Shown here piece after piece: positions 25,173 to 33,227 of a DNA stretch of 64,000 nucleotides. Numbering within the stretch: the stretch's first letter is position 1; each line of letters opens with the position of its first letter. The notes under the pieces were generated by a model. That model worked only from the letters and a program-made list of their open reading frames with translations, made no database searches and was not told where the DNA came from. Source of the DNA: Chloroflexota bacterium (GTDB lineage Bacteria > Chloroflexota > Ktedonobacteria > Ktedonobacterales > JADMIN01); NCBI GenBank assembly GCA_021323855.1, contig JAJPKE010000039.1:1-64000 (forward strand). The letters run 5' to 3'. Position numbers and translations under genes: made by a program.

Positions 25173-26078
25173 TTATAGGTTAACGAGCCAGCGGGCAAGA
25201 CTTGCCACTTGCTCGGGGCGTGTCAGGTTGGCCGCATGACTGAGAGTTCCATCTTCCAATTGGCGATAGATCTCGTGTGCCATTGCTGTCTCAATGGCTG
25301 CGCCAACGAAAAAGAGATATGGCGACTTACCTGCAAATGGCCTGCTGCTTCTGATTCTATCTAGTGCGCTCTTTGCCGTTTTCCAATGCTCATCTGCGCC
25401 AGCCGGATCAATCCCGCCTTTCAGCTCGCCACAAGCAAGATACGCAACTGGATGTTCGAGCAATGCTTTTACCAGCGCCTCTTTCGAAGAGTTGTTGAGC
25501 AAAATGACATCAATATTTTTATCAATGAACTTTGGTTTGGTATCGAAGAGCAGTAGCCGTCCTGGCCAGCTCACCTGTTGTACTTTCCCGGAAGTGGCTT
25601 GCTTGACCTCGACCTCATGTGGTTGCAGCGCCGCCAGAAGTTCCGATGTGAAATGTTGGGCAGCTTCTGCGCCGACCCAATTGCGCATCTGCCCTCCCAA
25701 CGCATCTCCTTTGGTGAGCATATAGCGGGCGAAAATTTCCTCACGGAAATTTGGGCCAGCCTGAGCCGCAATCGTTGCAAATACTTCCTGAACGGCACGC
25801 TCTAACTCATCAGGTGATAGGCGCTGTTGAGCCTTCTCGGAAAAGCCGGCAGCAGCAATCAAATCATTTCGCAATTGGGTCAGAGCAAACAATGACTCTA
25901 TTTGCCCAACTGTTTGGAGTGCCTCCCAAAGTTGCAATCCTCTTTCGACATAGGGTGTCGCCTTTTGTTGTTTTGCCTGTGCCTCACGAAGAAACCCGTC
26001 GCGCACCGCTTGATAGGATGTAACAAGATCGTTTGGTCCAGTTATCACGCTTGTCCATGAGGCATCGGCATCAGGCAT
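25173..26078 (-). CDS. Type II restriction endonuclease, AvaI/BsoBI family (CYCGRG predicted)
   Basis: 301 residues. FIDKNID carries Asp190; GELK carries Glu218 and Lys220; HWKTA carries His231. In BsoBI the active site is Asp212, Glu240, Lys242 and His253; the 28-, 2- and 11-residue spacing is identical here, and GGIDPAGADEHWKTA is the family hallmark. The N-terminal 150 residues would form the helical clamp and dimer part. The enzyme cuts DNA at C^YCGRG if specificity is conserved, which needs a test. It is convergent with the methyltransferase, so the two are expressed separately. No C (control) protein is seen. Confidence 0.9.
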   Translation of the reverse strand: MPDADASWTSVITGPNDLVTSYQAVRDGFLREAQAKQQKATPYVERGLQLWEALQTVGQIESLFALTQLRNDLIAAAGFSEKAQQRLSPDELERAVQEVFATIAAQAGPNFREEIFARYMLTKGDALGGQMRNWVGAEAAQHFTSELLAALQPHEVEVKQATSGKVQQVSWPGRLLLFDTKPKFIDKNIDVILLNNSSKEALVKALLEHPVAYLACGELKGGIDPAGADEHWKTAKSALDRIRSSRPFAGKSPYLFFVGAAIETAMAHEIYRQLEDGTLSHAANLTRPEQVASLARWLVNL

Positions 26079-26126
26079 ACCCTCATCCTTTTCTCAGCAA
26101 GACAACCAATAAGCGTATGAAGTCTA

Positions 26127-27230
26127 CTACATCCCCACATATTTCGCGTAGAGGCTGCGGGCGACAGCGGTGTCATCGGTGCCTTTGATGATGGCGCGGG
26201 CATCGGGGAAAAGCGTGAGGTCGTAGCCGTCCACCTGCAAGCGCAGCAGGAAGCCATTGCTCGCCACGGTACCCACCGGCGCCAGCCGCTCCGCCAGCGC
26301 CGCCAGGTCGAGCGTGCCGCTGATGGCGTGGCTGGGCCGCACCTGCACGGCGTTGCGCCCACAGAGCGCCGTGCCGCTATCTTCCAGCGGCGCATCCAGG
26401 TACTCGTATTCGCCGCGTCCGCAGGCCGGGCAGTCTTCCTGGCGTGGCAGTTCAATGCGCTCGAAGGTGTTCTCCCAGAGGTCCACCCAGGTCATGCCGC
26501 GCGCCAGCTTCTCGCTGCCCACCAGCAGTTTCAATGCCTCAGTCGAGGCGATACCAGCAATCGCGCCGACGATGCCGTTGAGGACACCAGCCGTATCGCA
26601 GGTGGGTGTCGTGCCGGGGAGCGGGCGCTCCGGGAAGACGCAGCGCAGGCAGGTCGTTTCATGCGGCTGCACTGTCATCGTTACGCCGTAGGAGGCGATC
26701 ACGCCGCTATAGACCCAGGGAATGCCCAGCTTCACGCAGGCGTCGTTCAGCAGATAGCGCGTCTCGAAGTTATCGGTGCCGTCCAGCGCCAGGTCCACGC
26801 CCTCCAGCGCCTCTTCGATGTTCTCAGCCGTTATATCCGTCACCAATGGCTCGACGGTGATGAGGTGATTGACCTGGCGCAAGCGGTTCGCCGCCGCAAT
26901 CGCTTTGGGCAGACCACGCCGTACATCCTCCTCATCATAGAGAATCTGGCGCTGGAGATTGTTGCCCTCGATATAATCGCGGTCAGCGATGCGTAGCAGT
27001 CCCACACCGGCGCGCGCCAGATTATTCGCCAGCACGGTCCCCAGCGCGCCACAGCCAACGATCAGCACCCGCCCCTGGCTGATGCGCTCCTGCCCGGCGT
27101 GGCCGATGCCGGTGAAGAGCGTCTGGCGGGCATAGCGTTCGCCCGCACCCAGGCTGCGCTCTATGCGCTCATCATGGTCATCATGGCTCTTGTGATTGTC
27201 TCGATTATGCAGGTCAGGAGTTTGCGGCAT
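26127..27230 (-). CDS. ThiF/MoeB family adenylyltransferase
   Basis: 367 residues; start ATG at 27230 with GAAGGGAT upstream. E1-like enzymes adenylate the C-terminus of a ubiquitin-like sulfur carrier (ThiS or MoaD) for sulfur transfer. Features: RYARQTLFTGIG, the nucleotide loop VGCGALGT, the Arg finger in NLQRQILYDEEDV, DGTDNFETRYLLND, and a Zn site from two Cys pairs (CLRC and CPAC). About 70 residues after the second Cys pair form an added C-terminal domain that is not rhodanese. Which pathway (thiamin, molybdopterin) cannot be told from sequence: no thiS, moaD, thiG or moaE lies in the window. Confidence 0.85.
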   Translation of the reverse strand: MPQTPDLHNRDNHKSHDDHDERIERSLGAGERYARQTLFTGIGHAGQERISQGRVLIVGCGALGTVLANNLARAGVGLLRIADRDYIEGNNLQRQILYDEEDVRRGLPKAIAAANRLRQVNHLITVEPLVTDITAENIEEALEGVDLALDGTDNFETRYLLNDACVKLGIPWVYSGVIASYGVTMTVQPHETTCLRCVFPERPLPGTTPTCDTAGVLNGIVGAIAGIASTEALKLLVGSEKLARGMTWVDLWENTFERIELPRQEDCPACGRGEYEYLDAPLEDSGTALCGRNAVQVRPSHAISGTLDLAALAERLAPVGTVASNGFLLRLQVDGYDLTLFPDARAIIKGTDDTAVARSLYAKYVGM

Positions 27231-27747
27231 GATGGTATCCCTTCGGTGGTGCGGCGATATGGCTATGGCGGCGTACCGGTTTGTGGCGCTGCTGTAGATA
27301 TAGCGTAGCTCAGTGTGGCTATCACCAGCTATCACCAGCTATCACCAGTGCGTTCAGAGCAATCGCCGCGCCGCATTGTAGCGTTGAACCCAGGACTTTA
27401 TGGTAGGTCGCCGTCGCCCTTGCGTATCCTATTCTTGCTGGCTGCGCGCCGTGTGGAAGCGACGTGCCAGGACCTTCAGCCCGCTTGTCCTCTGTGTCGC
27501 CATATGATACAATAGCCCCCACAGCCGATAACGGCCAGGTAGCCATACGCGCAGGGAAGGCGCGTCGCGGACGGCGCTGTACGCTCGTGAAGACGTGTAC
27601 ACGTCCACCTGCGGGCAACGTAAGGGAACCAGGTGGCGGCGGCACGCGTTTTGTAGCATGTGTATGTACATGTGTGCATGTGTAGCACAGATGTCATCGT
27701 ACTGATGTGTTGAGGTGAACTGTTTCGTTCGGAAGAGGTGGCGGAAA
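27231..27747. other. 517-bp intergenic region
   Basis: No supported gene. It holds the divergent promoters of the ThiF gene and the receiver pair, a 10-bp tandem repeat (27318-27347), and GTGTACACGT-type short palindromes near 27590-27605. Several small open frames overlap in all phases and look random. Confidence 0.5.
27318..27347. repeat. 10-bp tandem repeat, 3 copies
   Basis: gctatcacca occurs three times head to tail, 88 bases upstream of the ThiF gene start. Slippage-prone; could vary promoter spacing. Confidence 0.85.
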
Positions 27748-28356
27748 ATGGCACGGCAGGTGGCACACGAGACAGAACAGACAGCGCAGGCGGAGCAGCC
27801 CGTAGAGCCGTCCCGGCAGAAGAAGGTGCTGGTGATTGACGACAATCCTACAATTGTCGAGTTGATCCGGCATGCCGTCAATATGCAAGGGAAATATTCT
27901 GTCATCGTAGCCTACGATGGCGTGCAGGGTCTCGAACAGTTTTATGCCGAGCATCCCGATTGCGTTATCGTAGACGTGCGCATGCCGCGCATGGACGGCT
28001 ATCAGGTGGTGCGTTGCATCCGTGGTGATAGCGTCTCAGCGCATACGCCGCTCATCATCCTGAGCGCGATGATCGAGGAAGACGATCAATTGACCGGCCT
28101 GCTCTCCGGCGTTGACGAATACCTGGCGAAACCGTTTAAGCCAAGCGTTCTCTGCGCCACGTTAGAGCGTGTCATGCAGATTACGCCAGAGGAACGTGAA
28201 CACCGCATCGAGCGGTTGGCAGTGGAAGACCTGGAAGAACTGCATGATGAGGTCCAGAGCCGGCGCGAGATGGTGGCACATCCTGCCGTCCCACCTGCCG
28301 CCGCGCCAAAACGTGCAGCCACAGGTGATATGAGCGACACGGCGGCATCAGTCTGA
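27748..28356 (+). CDS. Single-domain response regulator
   Basis: 202 residues from ATG 27748 after GGCGG. A receiver domain with all conserved residues: acidic pair Asp31-Asp32, phospho-acceptor Asp76 (VDVRMPRMDG) and Lys128 (AKPF). The N-terminus is Gln/Glu-rich and the C-terminal 60 residues are charged and Ala/Pro-rich, without any DNA-binding domain. It should pass a phosphate or bind a partner protein. The next gene, 38 bases on, is a second receiver whose acceptor is lost. No kinase adjoins, so the phosphate donor is distant. Confidence 0.9.
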   Translation: MARQVAHETEQTAQAEQPVEPSRQKKVLVIDDNPTIVELIRHAVNMQGKYSVIVAYDGVQGLEQFYAEHPDCVIVDVRMPRMDGYQVVRCIRGDSVSAHTPLIILSAMIEEDDQLTGLLSGVDEYLAKPFKPSVLCATLERVMQITPEEREHRIERLAVEDLEELHDEVQSRREMVAHPAVPPAAAPKRAATGDMSDTAASV

Positions 28357-28394
28357 CGGGGAAAGGGTCAGACTCAAGTATAAGGGGGTGGGGA

Positions 28395-28835
28395 GTGGCC
28401 GTGGAACGTATCAGCGAACAATCCATGCAAGAACGTCCACTGGATGTGCTGGTGGTCGAAGGAAACACTGCGGCCCGCGAACGCATGCAGTTGGCGCTTG
28501 GCGACGGCTATGCTCTCCGTTTCGTCAACGGCGTCAGCGAGGCGTTGGATGCGATTCGCCTTCAGCAGCCGGATTTACTGGTCAGCGAGGTGGATTTGCC
28601 GGAGGGCGATGGGCTTCAACTCTGCGTGCTGGTGCGTGGTGAGCCGGAGATGGGCAGCATTCCGATTATGCTCGTCACGGAACGCGGTAGCATCCAGGAT
28701 AAGGTGGCGGGATTCCAGGCAGGCGCAGACGACTATGTGGTGAAGCCGGTAGATACCCGGCTCTTCTATGCGCGCATTCGCCTGCTCTGCCGCATCAAAG
28801 GCATCGCGCTTCCCTACGCGCACCGGAGCGCCTGA
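28395..28835 (+). CDS. Degenerate (pseudo-)receiver domain protein
   Basis: 146 residues from GTG 28395, 3 bases after GGGGTGGGGA. It keeps the receiver fold and Lys117 (VVKP), but the phospho-acceptor Asp is Glu65 (SEVDLPEGDG) and the second acidic-pocket residue is Gly23 (VEGNT). Glu at this site can mimic the phosphorylated state; together these make stable phosphorylation unlikely. The domain has no output region, so it may act as a constitutive partner or competitor of the upstream receiver, to which it is paired by a 38-base gap. Alternative: a divergent but functional receiver. Confidence 0.85.
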   Translation: MAVERISEQSMQERPLDVLVVEGNTAARERMQLALGDGYALRFVNGVSEALDAIRLQQPDLLVSEVDLPEGDGLQLCVLVRGEPEMGSIPIMLVTERGSIQDKVAGFQAGADDYVVKPVDTRLFYARIRLLCRIKGIALPYAHRSA

Positions 28836-28867
28836 GCGTTCAAACTCGCTTGAAGGGATGTGAGGTA

Positions 28868-28926
28868 GGGCAGACATTCCTGTCTGCCAGCGGCCCTTGC
28901 ACTCGCAGACAAGAATGTCTGCGCCA
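28868..28926. repeat. Family C 'gcagacattcctgtctgc' repeat, copy 1
   Basis: gcagacattcctgtctgc and gcagacaagaatgtctgc face one another, forming a stem with short palindromes in each arm. It lies between convergent genes. A second copy is at 33111-33138. Confidence 0.85.
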
Positions 28927-28957
28927 CCAGCATAGACAATTTTTCTAATCTCCTGGG

Positions 28958-29509
28958 TTATGGGCGCGCGGCCCAGAGGTCGAGTCGCCCACCCTCCCAT
29001 TCCAGCGCATCACCGGAAGCAGGCGCGGCGCCGATCAATCGTTCGATGAGGCTGGCGCTGGTGATGAGGTGCCCGAAGGGTGTTTCGATGAGGACGGCGC
29101 GCCGCTCGTAGAGGCGCGGATGGGCGGCAAGATGCGCCTGCTGTGGGCAGCGCCAGCGCAGCGCGCGAACGATCCCCGCAAGCTCCTGTCGCGCACTGAG
29201 CCGCCACGGATAGCGGCTATGCGCAAGATGCGCTAGATTCTCCTCTATGCTTTCCACGTTTCCTGTATTCTCTTCATCCTCACGCAGTTCCGGCTCTGAT
29301 ATTCGCTGCATGTGATAGGCCGTTGCCAGGGAGAGCAGGAATGTGTAGCGTTCGCCGGTGCGCAAGGGATCGCTGAGCGTGCGGCTATCGAAGACCGTCA
29401 GCGTGCGTCCGTTTTCCAGGCGCAGCGCCAGCCAGCAGCTCGCGGCGCGTGGCCCATCCCCGCTAGTGGCGCTTTTGCGTTCGAGGAGCGCGGTGATCCA
29501 TTCAACCAT
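28958..29509 (-). CDS. Hypothetical protein, 183 aa
   Basis: Not recognised. Soluble, no signal peptide. The N-terminus (WLALRLENGRTLTVFDSRT) forms strands; YTFLLSLATAYHMQRI then an acidic stretch, and a basic C-terminal half ending RYPWRLSARQELAGIVRALRW with EWEGGRLDLWAARP. It has the look of a small SH3/OB-like strand domain followed by a helical part. It ends 20 bases from the family C repeat. The upstream 280 bases hold no gene. Confidence 0.6.
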   Translation of the reverse strand: MVEWITALLERKSATSGDGPRAASCWLALRLENGRTLTVFDSRTLSDPLRTGERYTFLLSLATAYHMQRISEPELREDEENTGNVESIEENLAHLAHSRYPWRLSARQELAGIVRALRWRCPQQAHLAAHPRLYERRAVLIETPFGHLITSASLIERLIGAAPASGDALEWEGGRLDLWAARP

Positions 29510-29793
29510 GCGATGCGACTCCCGCTGTCTTTCCGCCAGGAAATGTTTCCCCTCATAGGGACATTATTCCTTCATCCTATCATGCGGAGCCTCGGGGCGG
29601 ACCAAGCGTGGGGTAGCCAAATCTGCACGTTATTACTGGGCAGGCAAAGTTTCGTCAGTAGTTCGTTACTCCTCATAGCAGACTCAAATTCTGGGATGAA
29701 ATTGAACCGGGTGTAAGAGCGCTGGCGATAGGGTTTGTATTCGAAGTCTTGCCAGATTGCTTCCGACCGGTTCCGCATAGTTGGAGGGAATAC

Positions 29794-29982
29794 GTGAGTT
29801 CGTTTGGTGTGTTTGGTTACTGGTTTGCCGCTGGCCTTTTTGTTTTTACGGCCGTGATCTCGTGGATCCGTGGTCTACGCAGCGAAAGAGGTAGGCTCAG
29901 GCTCTTGTCTCTCCTCGCCGGTTTTTGCTGCCTCCTTGCCAGTATTGTAATACTAGCCACCCTCTACTCGTTAACGCGCTGA
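29794..29982 (+). CDS. Small membrane protein, 62 aa
   Basis: The GTG at 29794 follows TTGGAGGGAA at ideal spacing, so the gene is likely real despite its size; an in-frame upstream start at 29749 lacks a site. The product has two membrane helices (about residues 7-24 and 38-58) and a short Arg-rich loop (GLRSERGRLRLL). No homologue is recognised. It is isolated in a 650-bp region between the minus-strand hypothetical and the glutamine-synthetase-like gene. Confidence 0.65.
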   Translation: MSSFGVFGYWFAAGLFVFTAVISWIRGLRSERGRLRLLSLLAGFCCLLASIVILATLYSLTR

Positions 29983-30159
29983 CCGGCGAGATGGTATGCG
30001 CAAACGCACTGCATTGCTTCAAGAATGAGCCAGTTTCTTGAGTGACCAGATGCCATTATTGCAGGATGTTCGCCAAGCTATATCTTCTTTGTGGTTGCCG
30101 CGCGAGGCTCATCGTTGGTATACTGGCGCGGAGAACACGGCAGGAGGGGCCACGAATTT

Positions 30160-31530
30160 ATGAGCGAACGCGCACGTGTTGAGCAAATCAGTCAACTCAT
30201 CGAGCAGCACAACATTGACCTCATCAAAGTGGGCGGGCCGGACTACGACGGCGTGTATCGCGGCAAACGCCTGCCGGTGGATGTCTTCCTGGATGGCGTG
30301 GAGCATGGCTATGCGCAGGGCAACGTCCTCTTTGGCTGGGACATCGCTGATGATCTGGTGCCCGGCCTGCGCTACACCAACTGGGACACTGGCTACGCCG
30401 ACCTGCGCATGCTGCCGGACCTCAGCACATTCCGTCCCGTTCCCTGGGAAGAGGGCGTCGCTAGCGTTATCTGCGATTTTGTGGATGAGGATGGCGAGCC
30501 GGTGCGCGTGGCGCCGCGCTACGTGCTGCGCCGGGTACTGGAACGTGCGGAGGCGATGGGCTACCGGCCAGAACTGGCGCTGGAACTGGAGTTCCGGCTC
30601 TGGCGCGAGGATCAGCGGTCGCTGCGCGAGAAGCAATGGCGCAATCTGACACCGCTCAGCCCGACGACAAGCTGCTATGTCATCCACCGTTCCACTGGCG
30701 ACGACTTTCTCGTCGGCAAGCTGCGCCGCCTGATGGACGCCTACGCTGTGCCAGTGGAGGGTTATAACCGCGAGCATGGCGAAGGCATGTATGAGATGAA
30801 TCTTCGCCATACCGCTGGAATGGAAGCCGCCGACCGCGCGCTGCTCTTCCGCAACGGCGTCAAGGAGATTTGCCTGCTCGATGGCATGACGGCCAGCTTC
30901 ATGGCGAAGCCCTTCGCCAATGAAGACGGCAACAGCGGCCACCTGCACCAGAGCCTCTGGACCACCAGCGGCCAGAGCGCCTTCTATGACGAACAGGGCG
31001 AGCATCATCTCTCACCCGTTTTCCTCTCGTATATCGCTGGCGTCATGCAGACGATGCCGGAGTTTATGGCGCTCTACGCCCCAAACATCAACTCCTACAA
31101 GCGTTTTGTGGCTGGCTCCTGGGCGCCGACGGTGGCTGCCTGGGGCATCGAGACGCGCACCCCGGCCCTGCGCGTCATCTCCGGCTCACCCAACGCCACG
31201 CGGTTGGAGAATCGCGTCTGCGGCTCAGATGTCAACCCGTATCTGGCGATGGCCGCCACCGTCGCAGGTGGCTTGCATGGCATCGAGCAAGGGCTGACGC
31301 CGCCGCCACCGGCGCGCAGCAACGCCTATGCGCTGCCGGAAGCGGTTGCCCCGCGCCTGCCGCGCACGCTCGAAGCCGCTATCGAACGCTTCGCTGGTAG
31401 CGAGATTGCGCGCGCCTGGTTCGGTGATGCGTTCGTGGATGACTACGTGACGATGCGCCGGTGGGAGATTGAACGCTATCACGCCGCCGTCACCGAGTGG
31501 GAGCGCGAACGCTACTTCGAGCTGATTTGA
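30160..31530 (+). CDS. Glutamine synthetase-like enzyme (gamma-glutamylpolyamine synthetase type)
   Basis: 456 residues; start ATG at 30160, 10 bases after AGGAGGGG. The catalytic part of the GS fold is intact: ASFMAKPF, GHLHQSLW, NSYKRFV, APTVAAWGIETRTPALRV and ENRVCGSDVNPYLAMAA. The N-terminal segment and the overall shape resemble PuuA/GlnT-type (GS III-like) enzymes that ligate glutamate to an amine, more than the housekeeping GlnA, since the glutamate-ammonia features and tight adenylylation loop are not seen. With the aminobutyraldehyde dehydrogenase at 12877 the first step of putrescine breakdown is an attractive guess. It is followed by a family B repeat and a histidinol-phosphate aminotransferase gene. 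Confidence 0.8.
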   Translation: MSERARVEQISQLIEQHNIDLIKVGGPDYDGVYRGKRLPVDVFLDGVEHGYAQGNVLFGWDIADDLVPGLRYTNWDTGYADLRMLPDLSTFRPVPWEEGVASVICDFVDEDGEPVRVAPRYVLRRVLERAEAMGYRPELALELEFRLWREDQRSLREKQWRNLTPLSPTTSCYVIHRSTGDDFLVGKLRRLMDAYAVPVEGYNREHGEGMYEMNLRHTAGMEAADRALLFRNGVKEICLLDGMTASFMAKPFANEDGNSGHLHQSLWTTSGQSAFYDEQGEHHLSPVFLSYIAGVMQTMPEFMALYAPNINSYKRFVAGSWAPTVAAWGIETRTPALRVISGSPNATRLENRVCGSDVNPYLAMAATVAGGLHGIEQGLTPPPPARSNAYALPEAVAPRLPRTLEAAIERFAGSEIARAWFGDAFVDDYVTMRRWEIERYHAAVTEWERERYFELI

Positions 31531-31923
31531 GGGGTGTTAGCAGGTGTGATACCGATTTGGGTTGAGTGGCTGGCGCACGAGATCGCGGCACTCAAGTGCC
31601 GGCGCACGCGAACCGGACTGAAGTCCTGTCGCCGGTCGCGCGTTCCGGCTTCAGCCGGTTGCTCCGTGCCTCGGCTTTTCAAAGCCAGGAGGGCTGCCCA
31701 GAGGTCCCATCGAGGGCGCCAGAGGTTGACCATTCCGCGAGACGACCCGTATAATGGCGGCCTGTACCGCGTGTCAATGCAGTGTGACTGATAGAATGCC
31801 AGACAGCGGGCAGCGTGGCCCGATTTTTGCGTTTACGGTCATTACGGATTGGAGTCCCTGACCCGCAAGCCGAAACGCTCCGCTGGCGAGCAAACCAGAT
31901 TTGAGCATGAAGGAGAATCCATC
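31531..31923. other. Intergenic spacer with a family B repeat and hisC promoter
   Basis: No gene. Holds a family B repeat (31584-31690) and the presumed hisC promoter (tataatgg near 31751 is a candidate -10). Confidence 0.5.
31584..31690. repeat. Family B intergenic repeat cluster, copy 2
   Basis: ggcactcaagtgccggcg, gactgaagtcctg, ccggcttcagccgg and ggcttttcaaagcc follow in order. Each is a short palindrome; the set matches copies at 15280, 42598 and 58219, here in the opposite orientation. Confidence 0.85.
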
Positions 31924-33093
31924 GTGCAGCGCATGAACGGAAGAATCCAGGTTCGACCAGAAATTGCCCGTGTCGAAGCCTATGTGCCGGGCGAATCACT
32001 CGAAGCGTTCAGCGCGCGCACAGGCGTGCCGATGGAACGGCTCATCAAGCTCAACAGTAACGAAAGCCCCTATCCCGCTTCGCCACGGGTGGCAAAGGCG
32101 CTGGGCAGCTATGGTCAGTACAATCTCTATCCTGACCCCGACGCGACGGCGCTCAATGCTGCGCTGGCCGGTTATGTCGGCGTTGACCCTGACTATATCA
32201 TCAGCAGCAACGGCAGCAACGAACTCATCAATGTGCTATGGCATGCCTTTCTTGGCCCCGGCGATAGCGTCGTCACCAGTCCGCCGACCTTCAGCCTCTA
32301 TACGACAGCGACGACGCTGGCTGGCGGTGAGATCATCATGGCGCCGCGCCGCGAGAACTTCGATCTGGATGTCGCCGCAACGATAGCCGCGCTGCGCGAC
32401 GACACCAAGCTCATCATGGTCTGCTCGCCGAACAACCCCACCGGCAACTACGTGCCGCGCGCCGATATCGAGGCGCTGCTGGAGACCGGGCGCATCGTCG
32501 TGGTGGACGAGGCGTACATCGAGTTTGCCGGTGATGAGGCGCTGGCGGAAAGCCCGATCACGCTGGTGCCGGAGCGCGAAAATCTGGTGGTGCTGCGCAC
32601 GTTTAGCAAGTGGGCAGGGCTGGCGGGCATGCGGCTGGGCTATGGCGCGTTCCCACTGTGGCTGGTGCCGCATGTGCGCAAGCTGCAACTGCCCTTCGAG
32701 GTCAACCTTGCCGCGCATATCGCCGCCCACGAAACGCTGGCCGACCTGCCATTCCTCAAAGAGCGTATCCGCCAGATCGTCGCGGAGCGCGAGCGCCTCA
32801 CCAGGACACTCTCCTCGTTTGGCTTCCTGCGCGCGTATCCGTCGCGTGGCAACTTCGTGCTGCTGGAACTCACTGATCCACGTCTCTCGCTGCCGGAGTT
32901 CCGCGCGCGTATGGAGGCCGCTGGCATCATCATCCGCTACTTCCGCACGCCGGACCTGGCGCGTCACGCGCGCATCACCGTCGGCACGCCGGAACACACC
33001 GATGCCATCGCCGCCGTGCTAACAGACATTGACAATCAGTTGAACGCGATGGCCGCGCCAGCAGAGACCGCGCCCGCCACCGTTGCTGGCTAG
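31924..33093 (+). CDS. hisC: Histidinol-phosphate aminotransferase
   Basis: 389 residues. The start is GTG at 31924, 8 bases after AAGGAG (31910-31915); an in-frame ATG at 31933 is close. The PLP-dependent class I/II aminotransferase interconverts imidazole-acetol phosphate and histidinol phosphate in histidine synthesis. Clear features: SSNGSNELI, VCSPNNPTGNYV, VVDEAYIEF and FSKWAGLAG with Lys229 as the PLP Schiff base, then RGNFVLLEL and ITVGTPEHTDA. No other his gene is nearby, and the lone hisC-like gene could also act on aromatic amino acids, so the name is family-level. Confidence 0.9.
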   Translation: MQRMNGRIQVRPEIARVEAYVPGESLEAFSARTGVPMERLIKLNSNESPYPASPRVAKALGSYGQYNLYPDPDATALNAALAGYVGVDPDYIISSNGSNELINVLWHAFLGPGDSVVTSPPTFSLYTTATTLAGGEIIMAPRRENFDLDVAATIAALRDDTKLIMVCSPNNPTGNYVPRADIEALLETGRIVVVDEAYIEFAGDEALAESPITLVPERENLVVLRTFSKWAGLAGMRLGYGAFPLWLVPHVRKLQLPFEVNLAAHIAAHETLADLPFLKERIRQIVAERERLTRTLSSFGFLRAYPSRGNFVLLELTDPRLSLPEFRARMEAAGIIIRYFRTPDLARHARITVGTPEHTDAIAAVLTDIDNQLNAMAAPAETAPATVAG

Positions 33094-33110
33094 CGCCAAA
33101 AAGACTTCCC

Positions 33111-33138
33111 GGCGCGTAGACATTCCTGTCTGCGCGCC
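33111..33138. repeat. Family C 'gacattcctgtctgc' repeat, copy 2
   Basis: ggcgcgtagacattcctgtctgcgcgcc: outer GGCGCG/CGCGCC arms and inner AGACA/TGTCT arms give a compact hairpin. It lies 17 bases past the hisC stop and may act as its terminator. Confidence 0.8.
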
Positions 33139-33227
33139 TTTCCATATGCCATAATAATGGACGCATGGCAGGTGGAAAGGGGCCAGCGCAATAGAGAATC
33201 ATGTAGCGGTGAGGATGGGCAGCGCAT

